This document shows, in pieces, positions 42,001-57,000 of a DNA stretch of 64,000 nt. Where the stretch lies: NCBI RefSeq assembly GCF_022539315.1, contig NC_066316.1, positions 68,063,494 to 68,127,493 on the forward strand. Direction: 5' to 3'. Below the pieces are notes generated by a model. It searched no databases. It saw only the letters and a list, made by a program, of their open reading frames with translations, and was not told where the DNA came from. A program made the translations under genes and the position numbers. The DNA is from Serinus canaria (Eukaryota; Chordata; Aves; Passeriformes; Fringillidae). Position 1 is the stretch's first letter, and every line of letters begins with the position of its first letter.

Positions 42001-45000
42001 AAAAACCAAAACAGAACAACCCCAACGACAACAAAATCTTTTGCATTTAGTCTTATAAATAATTTATAAAATGAGCAAACACTTAATAGCTATTCAGGAT
42101 ATTTACAATTTTAATACATATATCCACCTTCTTTTCTCTATTTCTCCTGAAGTGGATAACATGATCTTATAAGATAGACAAATAAATTTATTTGGTTTCC
42201 AAGGAGCAGGTGGTGCACTGAACACTTCCTGACCACCATGGTTTATTTTCTTTTGGGAAAGGCTGCACCCTGGTGGACATAACCACAATTTTTATTAAAT
42301 ATTAAAGTGACAAAATGTCTCTTGAGGAGTCAATGAGAATTCCTCTGTATCAATGATGGAAAAAAAAAAAAAGAGAAAGAAGGATATTAAACCATGAGTA
42401 AAACACACATAATGAATTAAATCCTACAGCATACAATCCAATTCCTGTATTTTTGTTGATTCACAGAGACAATCATGAGCAGGGGGAGATTATCCAGTCT
42501 ACTCTGGAGACCACTGGCTCATAAAAGCACATACAAATACATACAAGCTGAGAACCTATCAACACCATTCCAACAGCCAAAGGAGATTGTCTCCCCAAAC
42601 ATTTTTCTGAAAGACTACTCTCCTAGAACATGGTCCAGTTAATCTCTTTTTAGATGCTGGCAAATAAAGTACTGTTGAAATTAGTGGAAGAGCCATTCCA
42701 AGAACACAGCAGGTATTCCCAATCCAAATAAAGCATTCCTCCTGCCAACCAGCCCTGTAGTTTCAAACCTGGTAAAACCCAGCTGTGGAACAACATATGC
42801 CCAGATGATCCATGAATACAATATAGGGAGAGAAATATATGCCAATGTCTTCTTACAAAATATACATTCCCACTATTCCTCTGTTAAACAATAAAATAAT
42901 TTATTCTAGACTTTTAGTAGGATTTACTTGTATGAATAACCAAACTGAGCCAACACTGCAATCAGACTTCCCCTAATTTAGCTGCCTGCTTTTACTAAGC
43001 CACTATTTCAATGAGTTGCCTTCCAAGCTATAAGGTTTCTGTTAACAGTAACAGAGAGATATTACTTTGGATTGCTGTCAAAATCAATACAGTGGTTTAC
43101 TTGTCCTCCAACTGTATTGACACCATCTCTGGGACTCTATTTGCTTGGTACTTGTAAAAGAGGGACAGTATTCCCATGAATAGGGCCCCTGGGCCAAGCA
43201 GAGCTTCCCGTGGAAGTGGAGACTTCTTATAGTTGAGTTGAATTTGGTCCAGCATCATTCTCACAAAAAAGCTCTGAACAATTTCTACTTTCTAGTGGGT
43301 ATGTGAAAGGGAATATTTTCCTTCTGGCTGGGACTCCTAAACGCAGCTGCAAAAGACAGCTTGCTTTTATCCTACTCAGCTGGTATCCCACATAATGTGC
43401 CCTGACTTCTATGTCTCCTTCAGTTTTTGGTAGGAGGCAGATATTTCCCACAACATTTTAGCAACGAAAGATACAATTCCACCTACATCCATAATTTCGG
43501 TGCACCTGAAAACGGTTGGTTAAATAATTAGACTTTGATGTGCATTCCAGAAAGACAGCTCATTAAAGCCTGTTTACACCTCACTGTGCAAGGCAGCACA
43601 TAGAGACCCAAAGCAGCTCAGGTATGAGGAAAAATACAGCTGGACTAACCCACACTGCACTGGCATCTCTGCAGAATCAAAGTAATCAGAGAATAAAGTG
43701 CCTACAATTGTTAACCGGTAAAAAGTGTAGGTGTTGCATGTAACATGAGTAGATTAAAAAAAAAAAAAAAGTGTTATTTCCAAGGCAGTTATTTTAGGCT
43801 CTTAAAATATCAGTGTTAGTGATGACATAATCCTGCTATAACCAAGTTACTGAGTACTCAGAAAGAGCTTTGAGATTCATTAGACTTCAATAGAAGACTA
43901 TTTTTTATTAAAAAGGAAATTATCTTGTAAAGAAGAGATTTAAAAATACCAAATGTTGTATGAATGAAGCAGTCCACTATTAGGATGAGCACTGATGCTC
44001 AAATAGCTATGAAATGGCTAAAATATTAATGAACAATTTGTGTGCAGTAAAAAATAATCTGTAATTCTGCTTCTGAAAATGTATATGTGCTCATATATTG
44101 CCTTTTTTATCAGTACTCAAAAGGGAATTTTCAAGAAAAGATATTCCTTCAGCTGAGAGCACAGATACAGAAGAATAAACATGTGCTGTATGTTAGGACT
44201 TCCTAGTCTTTTTTGACATGCTCCAAGGAATACAATATTGAAAAAATAATGCTAGTTAAGCATTTTAAATCACAATGTCTTGTGAAGGGGAAGGGGAATT
44301 TTATTTTCTAGAGAGACAGCCTTCACTTGATAGTTGAAATTAAAATAAGAAGACTGCCTTACATCAGTGGAATCAAACTAGGGTAGATCACCTAGGACTG
44401 CAAATGCAAAACTGGTTACCAATTAAAAAAGTCAGACTCCCACAGAGCAATTATTAATGGTTTTCCATTAAACTAGGAGAGGACCTTTCACAAGATCATA
44501 AAATGCCTAGTTGGACTATTTTATTCCATGTTTATTATGGATTATGCCATCAGCATACTCCTTTCAGGGAGCTATAAAGGGCAATAAGGTCTCCCCCCCA
44601 GGACTCCTTTTTTTCCAAGCTAAACAGTCCCACCTCTCTCAGCCACTGCAGATTTTGACCCTAATGTGGAAAACATCTCCAGTGCCTGTGGCAGCTTCAG
44701 TTTCCCTAACTCCTGGAATAAAGGGGACCTTACTGAGATGGGTAGGTCTCATTTCAATTAAAAAGCAGATGGCACTGAGAAGGTTGAAAGAGAACTTTCT
44801 GATAAAATATCTGGGGTACTTTAAGAACACCTAAAAAGTAATACTTCAAAAAATACTTAAAGAAAAGTAAGCAACTTGCAATGACACACAATCTTTAGAA
44901 ATCCATATCCTCAAGGAAAAGGTAGCACAGAAATCTGAAATCACAGGTAACCGGGACAGTAATAATCACAGAATCCTATTTAAACTGAAGGCAGGGAAAT

Positions 45001-48000
45001 GGAAAACCCAAGCACACATACAAAACACATACAGAGGCTAAAAGTAATACATTTAAACATCTTGTTTTAAAATAATAAACTAACATAATTGGTAGGTCAG
45101 TACTGACATAATTGAACATAGAATATATGCTTTACCAGGCAGAAAGAATACAGAAATAAGATGGTCATGCCAGTGGGGAAAAACATGCTCTATGCCATAG
45201 AAAGCTTAAAGACAAATCAGATTAACAAGTTAATAGTGTTAATGAGCATTAAATGATCCTGTGGACTGAAATTTCAGGTCTAAGTAGTGGTGAGTACAGT
45301 TGCCAGAACTCCCAGAGTGACCATTAAGACAGAAAATGCAGTAACCACGAAATGGTAACAGAGATTAAATAACAGGTGCCAGGGAAAGAAGCACAGTAAT
45401 AATGACATATTTTAGTTATCTCCTTGAAGCAGACTGCACAAATCTCACACCAAGATGTGATGAATTTTACACAATGTACTTGTACCACGAAGCAGTCATG
45501 CCAGAGAATCACATGAAAAAAAAGCTAGTTTAGCAGTGCAGGAAACTTAATTTTAATATATTTAAGATATTCTTTCTAAGGACACACATTGCAACAATGA
45601 CCATAATGGGGTATAAAATGAACATTGTTGACAAAGCAAAGGAAGATACAAAAACATTTATGACAATGATTTTAATCTCAAAATACAAGGGCTATATTAA
45701 GAAAAGATTTTTAAAAATAACAGAAAGTGAGCACCAAAGGGTAAAGCCTTTTTCAAATGCAGGGGTACTTCAAAGACACCATGTAGGAGAAAAAAACCCT
45801 AATGCCTGCCAGCTAATAAAAGAGGACTTTAAAGCAACCAGAAGGAAGTGAGCACTGCCGAATAGCAAGTTAAGAGAAACTATTAGAAATAAGAAACTAT
45901 TCTTCAAAGAGTTGAAGTTGCATCCAGATGTGGAAAATACAAAGACTAAACTTCAGCAGACAAAGTAAACACTACACTAAGGCAGCCTGCCCCCAAAAGT
46001 GAGGGAAATCTTATAAAATATAAAAACTAACCCTTGCCCTTTGTCAAAACTGGCAGGGACAGAAAGTGCACCCGACAATGTGTAGCCAACTGATGACCAA
46101 GGACTGAGAAGAGCATCTGTGAGGGTTGTATTAAACACATGTTGATTATAGTGGACTCCTGTGCCAAAATCTTGCTTTATGGGCAACATGACGCTGAATC
46201 TACCTCAACATGAAATGCCAGGAAACTGGAGAGTCAAATAAGTGGTAACAAACCCCAGGATCAGAGGCAGTCACCCAAGAGATCTAAAGTCAAATCACAG
46301 TGCAGATACTCACCTAATATCACCTCAATATGACAGAAAAGGAATGCATCAGATATAATGCTGTCTTTCAAAAGATATTTCAAAGGAGATATGGAGAACT
46401 ACAGATCAACCTGCCAGACATTTGTACGGTTAGAAGATTCAAGGAGTAGAAACTACAATAAAGAAAATGAGTATGCACTTGGATGAGCATTACATATTGC
46501 AGGAGAACAGACACCACAATTTTCTCTACAGGTAAATCTCAATGAGAAAACCTCCAGAATATTTCTGAGGTGACAATCCTGTGAATGAGCAAAGCTTAGT
46601 TGATCTTGGATACCTTTACAAAACCAAGTTAGACTGATTACAGGGTGCCTCAATGAGATTTTAAAACCCACAGGTGCTTACATGATCAGTTGATGAAAAG
46701 TTATTAAAACACTGTCAAGAATAAATGGTTGGTTTGCACAGCACAGGAAAGTTGCTGGTGGATTTATGCTCAGGCCCATAACATTCAACATGTTGATAAA
46801 TGATCTGGAAAAATGGAGCAAGTAGCTTTGAGCAAGTTACTCACAGAACAAATTCACAGTGAGAATAACATGTAACCACTGTGCACAGGAGCAATACAGT
46901 GGAACTAGAAGAGATACAGAAGAGAGACAAGGACAGCCATAGGCATGAAAAGGCTGCCACTGAGGAACAAGAAGATTGATCAGATCTACCCAGGTGGGAA
47001 AAAAAAAAAAAGGAGACTGAGAAGAAGCTATGGCCAAGATATAAAATAAGAAATCACACAGAAATGGTGAATAAGAAACGATTGCTCATTTCATTTTCCA
47101 GCATAAGAGACATGGGGATATGAAGCCAAACTAGAAAGCTGTTAACTTCCACAAGTTCGAAACAGAGATACTTCCTCATGTAAGGAGCTGCTAGGCTGCA
47201 GAGCTGCCTGAAAGAGGTTACTGTAGGAAGAAAAATTAGATGGGTTCAAGAAGCAGCTGGAAAAGTTTGTCAAAAAGAAAAAAACAGAAAACTCCCAACA
47301 GGTTGTCTGAAAATTAATAAATATATAAGCATTGCCCTTGCTTGGCAGACTGTGTATTGAAAAGAAATATTCAGATGTACCACTATTTTCTTGCTTCCTT
47401 CTTCTTCTCCTCACTAGATACCCATTGCTGGCCACTTGTCTAATGGAATAAATGGCTGGAAGAATCCTCAGTCAATGACTGTGGATGTTCTCAATGATGC
47501 TATCCAAGCATCACAAGAAAAATGTACTTTAAAGAGTAAATATTTACTGCACAAGAATTAGATAAGAAAGACTAGTTGCCAAAAAAATACCTGGGTTTTG
47601 TCTGTGATTAACATACAGGTTTCTCAGTGAATATGTATAAGCTTTCAGGATTAGATATATTATAAAGCAGTCTTTTTTTGGTGAAAGATACTGAGACAAT
47701 TGAGCTGTTTTGGACACATGATCTCATTTACTACCCTTGTCCCTCATTTACAGTCACTGCTTATCTATTTGCCAGCCTTTGCAGATTTGTTCAAGACCTC
47801 CTGCCTTAGTGCAATGTTGCTAAACAGAGTAACAGAGACCAGAAGTCTTAAGATCTGCAGCTTTTAAAAGAGAGGTTTACTCCTGTTCTTCTAATAGGTT
47901 ATGACTCAGTCTTGAAAAAGATTTATGGCTCAGATTTATGCCTATCAATTTTACTTGCATTTCTATACTTTGTATTTCCTGAGGAGATATTTATTGCATC

Positions 48001-51000
48001 CTTCCAAATGGAAAAAGAGAGTATTGAAAGTGTTAATAGATAACTTTCTGACAACTTAAAGGAGGGCTGTTTTTAACAGATCTTCTGCTGAGCCAGACTA
48101 TCATGCTCACTTACTGCATTTCCTAGCTTGAACTTCAGCTTCTCAGGGCGGGCTCTTGCTGTTTAAATTGCCTGTATCTCAGCCTTTTCCTAGTTCCATT
48201 GTCACTGTATCCAGATCATTATCTGTTGAATATTTCTAGAAAGCTGAATGATAGCTGCACAGCTCCCAGTGATACAAGGTTTAAAAATACATTTTTATTC
48301 TCACTTTTAATACAGCTTTCAAGACACTTGCTATACAGTGATGACATAACCAATAGATGTAGTTTGGAGAGGACTTGATAGCTTTATCTTTCTCCAAATG
48401 AAACTTTTCAAATAAAAAACCCCAAATGAAACACTATATGCCTACAGGCACTTTTTCCCAGTATCTATTTTACACATACAAAAGTGTTACATTTAATTTC
48501 AACCCACAAAATGTTACATTTAATTTCACAGATAAAATCTAATCTGTCTATTCAGATCTTGAATAGAGGCTGCTACTTGTATTGTCTGTAAAGACCTAAT
48601 ATCAAAATTACAGTCAAGTAAGTTAAAATTATGCATGAAACTAGATATCCATTTCTTAATATTGTCATTTTGGTTGTAGTCCACATCTTAACAACTCAGT
48701 GAAAAGTAACTATTAGCTAAAACTATGTAAGAGAAAAACTCTGTCATTAATATAATTCAATTTTCAACATTTACAAGAAAGCTTCTAATAAAACTCAAGT
48801 ACAAAGAAAATTTGAGTGTGGGAGAGTCTCTGATGTTAGGCATTTTCTTCCACTGTAATAGCTAGCTACCACAGATGTTAGCAACCAAGTCCCAGTCACA
48901 TGCATCACAGAATGCAGTAAGTCAATTCAGGCATGCATAAAGCCCTAATGAAATTAAGGATACTTGTTTAGGAAGGTGATTTTTGAGGTAAAACAGTTTG
49001 CAAGAGGTAGTATTTTGAATGTAAATATAAACAAAGAAAGATGCAAATCTGTTGTGCAAAAAGTTGAGTGTTGTGACATTTTAAGTTAACACAGGAAGTA
49101 GCAGATCTTGCCTAATAAACTGAATTTCAAGTATATAAAGGATACTTCATCTGAACAAGCACTTGCAATTAAACTTAGAAATGAAAGCTTACAATGAAAC
49201 ACAGGAAGAAAAAGTAACCATTGTTATATGTAAACATATGGCAGCTTTGCTCTTTCGAATTTATGCAAAAGAATGTTTAGAATCCACAGTCTTTCCATAT
49301 TTTTCCTAACTAAAAAAAAAAACCAAACAATTTTTCTTACAATTCATAAAAGTCTGTTTGAACCTCAAGCTCCCTCAAGACTCAAATGTTTTATTTTTCA
49401 ACTGCCACTACTTACAAGAGAAAATGTTAGCCAAGATAAGAAAGCAGTTACTACACTGATCACCAAGACACTTCTTTGGGTCTGTCTTTGCCAAGACTGT
49501 TTTAGCAATGCATTCCCATTCTCTGCAAACCTGGCTCATTCAGTTTGCATCAAGGGGCAACCACTTAAGAACCTGACAACTCAGTAAGGCTTCCTTAAAG
49601 TTTACTGGGAGTCAGAATCACATGAAGGAATCTATTTGCATAACAGATGTACAGTTAGTCATGTAAGAAGTGTGAAATTTTGATTTGTTTTCTACACTTG
49701 ATGCAACTAATGGAAGGATAATTTAAAAGGGGTTTGCTAGGAAATCATACACTGCATTACAGATCAAAACAGAATTAAAAAATGCATTTTTCCAAATAAA
49801 TACTATGATCTCTATTTATATGTATTCTTATTCAAAAGTCTTTTCCCATTTTATTAATTCTGATAAAAAGCAGTTTACAGAAGCCACAGTCCTATTAATT
49901 GTTCTATCAAGACCATAATGATTTGTCCAACCTGAGTATGATAAAGATGGAGGTGAATTCCACTGTTAAGGACTTACCATAGGTTGCAAATGTTCTTCTT
50001 TGTTGTTCAAACATGAAATCATTGATGTGAGCTGGTTCAGCATATCCAGAAAGCATGTTTCTAGGTGCAGCCATTTGCTGAGTCCTAAATGGGTTTTCTG
50101 GTCCAAACTTCATCAAAAACGTTAAAAAAAAGTGGAGCAGAATTAGTAATTTGTTATTTTTGCATATTTACTTTTTCAGGGAAAAAAAAAAACACAGAAA
50201 AAAAGAGACCTGTCTTTCAAAAATGGTAATGCAAAATCACGTCAACTTTAAATTTTATTTGTGACTACTGAATAAGCTTCTTCATCTCTTATTTCATAAA
50301 GTCATCACACAGCTGTTCTGAACAGTTGATTCCAGGATTGAACTTTCTAGCACAGAGCTCAGGTTGATATGGGCTACTTGACAGAACCAACACAGACCTT
50401 CATTCACTATGGGACCACTACAAACATTCAGAAGACAAAACCCAAGGCTGTCCCACAATAGGTCTCCTTAACTAAAACATTTACACACAGCAACACTGAA
50501 GCAAGTTAAAAACAGTGCTTTTGTTCACACATACCATGGCTTTGATATGTTGCAAACTAGCTTATAAAAAGGCCAATTTATGTGGCCCCTCAAAAGGTTT
50601 TCTAAACATAAAGCATAACCAATGTAGAAATTTGAGGTCAAAAAGAAGAAAAACTGTACAAATAAGTTAAAAACATAAAAAAGTTAAATGTTGAACAGCT
50701 ATTTTTATCTTTCAAATAGCCTGTCAGTTATAACAAAATGGAAAGTGGTTCACATGGCACCAGGCAGTCTAAATTCAGTCTTAAAAGGTTTTTCACCATA
50801 TAAATTTAGCATAGCTCAAGTTACTAAAATTCTTAATATTGATGTGAATAATTAAACTGAAAGTACTTTGATTTTAATGTTAAATCCTCCTCTTAAAAGC
50901 CTTATATCTGCAAGTCTTACAAATGTTAATTTTGCTCTAATGAGCACAATGAATAAATAGCAAAAATGTGAAAAGAGCAAAGGACCACTTCAATGCAGTT

Positions 51001-54000
51001 CATGTTTAACTCAATATCTTTATAATGCTATTTTCCCAGCTTAATTTTTAATTTTCATAGCCATAATTCTGATAAACATTTTAAGACTCTTCTTAGAAGA
51101 GCTTTATGCAGAATATTAAAATTCAAGCACTAAAAAATACCAACACACTTGTGTAGAATCTACTTTTTAGTTTGCCCAAACTATGTTTCAAAATGCAGCA
51201 AGCATCCAAGGAAGCTGTCTTATAGGAAAGTCGCACAAAATTTAGCAATCTCTTTTCTTTAAGCCAAAGGCATTTCTGCTCCAAAAACCAACATTGTTTC
51301 TTACCTCAGGTGCAAACATGGTTTCATAAGTGGGATTGTACTGAACTTCCTTGATAGCAGGATCAAGGTGGACTCCTGTTTCCACATCTTCCTGAAATAA
51401 AACAGGCATATTAATAACCCACTTCTCACACACAGACATTTAAATATATGACATTACCTTTTCCAGTCCAAATTAGGGCTGTAGTACAAGTTGACACTTC
51501 CAGCATTATGAAAGAGTACCTTGGCCAAAATTTCTATTTTACAAAAATATTAATTGCAAAACCAATGTCAGGTGGTCACTGAGAAACTTGTCTAAAATAC
51601 TAAGATTTTTGCATGTGAGAAATTATTTCTTTTTATTTAAAGATTTCATGCAGACATTTTAAAAACAGCAGCAAGATTGAAGGAAAGGTTTTTTTAGGAT
51701 GTTTGAAAACCAGACTTGTAAAGAAGAACCAATTGAAATAGTTACGAATTTAATATAAAGGTATGAAAGCTAGAACTCTACAAAAGGCAGAATGCAGAAA
51801 TCACAAGTAACTATTCTGAAAGACAGTTGCAAAGAAAAAAATTACATATCAACATTACATACAAACATTAATTAGAACAATGACTTTCACAGAATCCAAT
51901 AATCCCTTATTTCCAAAAGGCACATTTTTATACTGAAAGGTATAAATGTAATTCAGCTTTAGTACTTAAACACATTTGCAAGTCTGTTGTGACAAAAATT
52001 TAACTTGATAGACGAAGGGACAAGAAAGAAGGATTAACCAAAAGAATAACTTCAAGCAACTCACAGGGGAAAATTCAGAAGGGCACCTGCAGCTGAAACA
52101 GAAGACAGAGAAGAAAGAAAATGGCTGACAAGGTAGCAGTGCCCAAAAAGACCTGGTTTCAGAGCTTTACAAAGGCTCTTTCACATCATCAGAACCCCTT
52201 CCCTCACCAAGACCTCAGTTAATGAAGGAGAATGTTATTTTGCAGAATTATTACTGTCACTGCTTCCTGTGTCTTTATTCTAGACAAGCAGCAATTGAAA
52301 AGGACTCAGAATGTGCAAGTATACAGACAAAATCCCTAGTAATCATACTGAAAAAGCTATCTTAGCATCATTGCTTAGTCAGTGCTTACCTACAACAGGA
52401 TCCCAAAGCATTTGTGACTTACAAAAGAAAGTGGCACAACAGAGAACCAGCTTTTAGCAGTTGCTTCATTAACAGAAAATTATCTCAAATAAACACAATC
52501 TTGCTTTATATTATAGTATCTCGAAAGAACTAAATGGCACATTCTTAACTTGTTTAATATTGTTAACTATTCTCTGACATAAGAGAATAGCTAACAATAC
52601 CAGAAGAAGCTTTTTCTCTCCCCAGTTCAACAGCAGGTCAATTAGAAATTTGCTCATGCATACAAGATTTAAAAGATTTTAAAACCTGATTTTCTAGAAC
52701 ACAGAAAAGAAAAACAGTACCAAAAGATCTTTGGCTTGTTACCTGATTATATTTCATTAAAACTGCTCAACAAATGAAAATAAAAGAATGTCCAAAATAA
52801 CTCAAAACAAAAACATGACATCAGCAATCCCACTAATTGTTTTTCTACTAAGGCCACTGTCTAAGTAGAATTATTAAGTCCAACCATAAAGCTTTACTCT
52901 CACGTTATCAATTATTTTAACAGGCAGGTCCAGCCATTGCAATGATCTTGCCTGAACCCTCAGCACCACCAGTTCTCGGCCTGACCTCATTTTTCTCATC
53001 ACACCACCCTTCCAATTCACTGGGCTTGGATGTCAACAACTACTGGTACATTCACAGCCCCGACTTTTATTCACCATGAACTTGCCTGCAAACAGCACAA
53101 CAGGTCTAATCCTGTCATTCAGCAAAAAACCCACACGTCCCCAGTGAGAACATGAGCATACCAAAACCACTTCCTAACCTGTGTTACATAAAGATTATGC
53201 TTCCTTCCACTGCTCCATGTCACGAGGACATTTTCCACAGACAGCTTTTTCAAGTCACATCATACAGCTTACTCTTCCAGCTACACTACACATCTTGTCC
53301 ACAAAACTCAACATTTGAGAAAATAAAAATTCATATAATTGATAATAAGGCAATGTTTATCTGATCAGTGGTTACTGACATTTAAAAGTGATCAGCTTAC
53401 TTGAAATTAGGACAGTTTTTTTCCTGCTCTTTAATCTGAAAAAGCAAAAAAAATCCAGATTTGCAAAAAATGCCAAGAATTTTTCAGTTCTGCTATTTTT
53501 CCTCCTCTTTTCTTCCTGTGAAGTTCTATTATATGCTGCTTGGTAATTGAGAAAAGAAACAGATTGTGCCATAAAAGCTGATCCTCTGCTGGAGGATTAC
53601 AGCAATTCTGGTTCTACTTTGCTGCTGGTGGAACAGTGCTGAGTCACTTGAAAGCCACACAATATGTTCACTCCTAGACCACCACAGGCACATTCTTTCT
53701 GTGTGAAAACCACCGAGCCTTGAAATTGAAGCACATGTTATATTTATAAGAGCTACGCTCCTCAAGACCTCCAGTCTAATTCATGTTTTCATATATTAGG
53801 GCATCAAATGACAATCTCATAACAGGCTGCTGAAGCACATAATGGTTATCTTTTCATTACGTCATTTGGCTTTAAACTGTGTAATAATTTGAATGTGGTC
53901 CAACTACCCACTCTACATTCTCAGTATTTTTAAAAAATGAAATCTTGATAGGAATATAAAGTATTGACACAACACGTTGCCAAATGTTAGTCCATGGCAA

Positions 54001-57000
54001 GAGTTCAAATTGCAGCAGACAAATTATCCTTTGGTCAACATCTGGTAAATGCCATTTTGTACAGCATTATGAAACTCTAGTAGGTAGCAGAAACATTAAA
54101 AATATTAACCTAGCCCATCATTCATTTCACCAATTGCCAAGCTAACTGCATTGATGTATTTGGTTGTGACTTTTGTTTTTCTTTTTCAGATGAGAGGAAA
54201 GAACTCATTGGCAACCTTTGCACATGGTGAAGATCTCTGGGTACAACAGCATGCATTGCCAGAAGACTATTTCAGCAGAACTCATCTTCCTAGTACCCAG
54301 AAAGCAAGAAAAGGTAATACAGGTCTCATGACACTGTCCCTTTATGCTGGCAACAGCCTTAACTGCATGCATTCCAGATGCATTTGCCACAGCTCCAGCT
54401 GACAGGGAAGGGATCACAGAAGCAGCAGTCTGGCAGAGCTGTGACTGAGATAAGGTAATCTAAGAGATCACCTCTCTGCTGTGCTGTAGCTTTTCCTTTG
54501 GTCACAGGAATGATTTATCTAAAAGCCTAAAGTGAGCAATCCATCATGTAGCTTGCGTGCCAAGTGTGACACAAGTGGCTCTGTGGGATGGGAGATGATC
54601 AGGAGCTAAGCTGAAAGAGGAGGGCAACTGTGATTTCAGTGAAGGGCTAACTATTACCCTAGATCACTTCCACTCTCAAAGGCACAGGAACCATAAAAAG
54701 GGGGGGACAAAAAGCTCTCAAACAGATACAGTGTTCCCTTGGAGAAAGTGAAAAGTTCAGCTGTATGACTGGCAGAAAAGCAGCTGGTGTTTGTTGCTAC
54801 TCAGAAATTGTATTAGTATGGGCTTTATGGCATGCTGTAATATTATTAAAGGCCTGCACTCTCCACATAACCTTGAAGAATTACGGTTTTAAGAAGTTAT
54901 GTTTTACTGAATATGGCTATCCTGAAAAACATAATAGAAAGAAACTGCAAACTTAGCTCTGTGTGTCACCTCTCTGCTTTCTCAGCACTTGTAACAAGCA
55001 CTCAACAGAAATACAGTGGCTACATTGGGTACCACACATCAGGTAAGACACATGCTACTGAAAAGTGTTCAAAAGAAAAAAACTCCATGATTTAAGGGCT
55101 AAGGATAGAAAAAGTGAGCAACCAAATGCAGCAGATTATACAAGTTTGTAGAAATAAGGACAATCAAAAACTGAAAATGCTCACTCCAGAGATCCACTGA
55201 AGTTTGGTAGATAGGTTGAATGAATGTCTGCCCACAGAGATGCAAGAATCATTGCTGATACAAGGCAAAAAGAAGCAGATGACATTGTTTCACTAAACTA
55301 CTTACTGTGTTGGTATGTTGTTTTGGGTTTTTTTTGGTTTTTTTAAAATAGATATGATGTCTACTAACTTGCAATATCAAGTTGCTTTACAGTTCAGAGA
55401 TTATTTGATGAGGTTAAAAAATTCTTTTGATAGTTAAATGCTGTCCTTTTGCACCTTTTGTTTAACAAAGCACAACCACATTATTATGGGGGAATGGTAC
55501 ACAGGGCTGTACTCTTTGAGTATTAGCATTTCCTAAGGAATCTATCTTGAGACAGGAAGAAGCTTTTGATGGTAAATGCAGACAGGGGGGTGCTTCATTA
55601 CAACTCCCTAGAGATCACCAAATGTCTGGTTCCTTTCAAGGCATGCTCCTTCAGTCCTACCATAAAGCTTGGCCACTTTAAAGCATAAGAAAGAGGACAG
55701 TAAATAGAAGGGATTTTAGACTACAAGTACAGTAGATCAGATTACCTTTCCTCCTTAACAGGTTCCTTAAACATGCCACAGTCCTCTTTTTATTCAAAAA
55801 ACCCCTCCTACCCAAATGCCATAAAACAATAGTGCTACTTTCTATGAAAATCACTTAATTTATAGAATAAAAAATAGTTCACTAATTAAAAAATATGTTA
55901 AAAAAGATTGCTAGAAGTTTCTTTATGTGCATGCAAGACAAAAATATTTCTTAAATTAAACAGCAGCAAAATCCCTGTAACAGGCAACAAAGCAAAGCCT
56001 TCAATAAAAAGACCAAGGTGCACCATGTACTGCAACACTGGATGGTAACTCTGTTCCTTAGAAAGAATATAATGTGGCTTATATTTTCCAGCTTCATCTT
56101 AGGCAAGCAGAGAGTTTTGATGTCTATATGTTGGGGGGTTTTATTTTTTTTTTCCTGGACATTTCAGATAATAAACTTACAACATTCCGTTTCCCCAGGT
56201 ATAGTCATTACTAGTTAGTCAAATAGCTAAAAAAGGGCAGGCTGCTTTGCATAACATTTAATTAGTTTTAATTATCAATCACATTAAAAAGTGGTAAATT
56301 AGGCCCACATCCCATGAGCCACTGAGACTTAAGCAGTTTGTCACTTATCAATTCTTGCCTAAACCACTTGGGCTGTCAAATGCCCATTATCTCATTCTAA
56401 AGATTTACAAATTTATTACCAAGAGATAAATAGCATTTGCAGTTGAAGCTCCAACATGAACACACGGCTGTTATCAGCTTTTATTCTTTCTACCCATTCA
56501 TGCACTCCTAATAGTAAATGACTGCCTCACTAACTTCAACAGAATAAAAATAAACCAGCAAGAAAAGCATGTGCTAAATAGTTTTGTTGAACTAGGCTAG
56601 ATTCCCAGGATCTTGCAGGATGACAAGTTCTAAACATCTACTCTCTACAAGATATTTTGTGTCCAAGAAATCTAGAAAACCCACTGTGTCAAAGGAGACA
56701 AACATTCCTAACAAGTAACACTTCCAAAGTCTACTAAGTTTCAATCACTGCTACAGAATTGTCACATGTCACTTCGTATCTTTCTTCTCTCCATTGCTGG
56801 CAGGATTAGATTTTAAAAACCACTAAGAAGAGTGACAGAAGTCTACTTCCTCCCCTTATGCAAAACTTCTCTGGAAACCTGCACAGTGCCAAAGGTAAAC
56901 TAGATTTAAAGTGAACTGACATTTCTGATCCCTTCTCACATTAAAGGCAATACAGATCCTCCAGCTCCTGTATTGGGCTGGGCCAGCCTAGTTATTTTAC

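Larger units (their letters stand above)
41066..49977 (-). other. CDC40: CDC40 intron 3
   Basis: An 8.9-kb intron between exons 3 and 4. It holds a perfect 17-bp hairpin (41422-41464), a small CR1 piece (44560-44650), and a longer decayed CR1 with a reverse-transcriptase segment (about 46.76-47.46 kb). Other parts are AT-rich single-copy sequence with only chance open frames. Confidence 0.85.
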
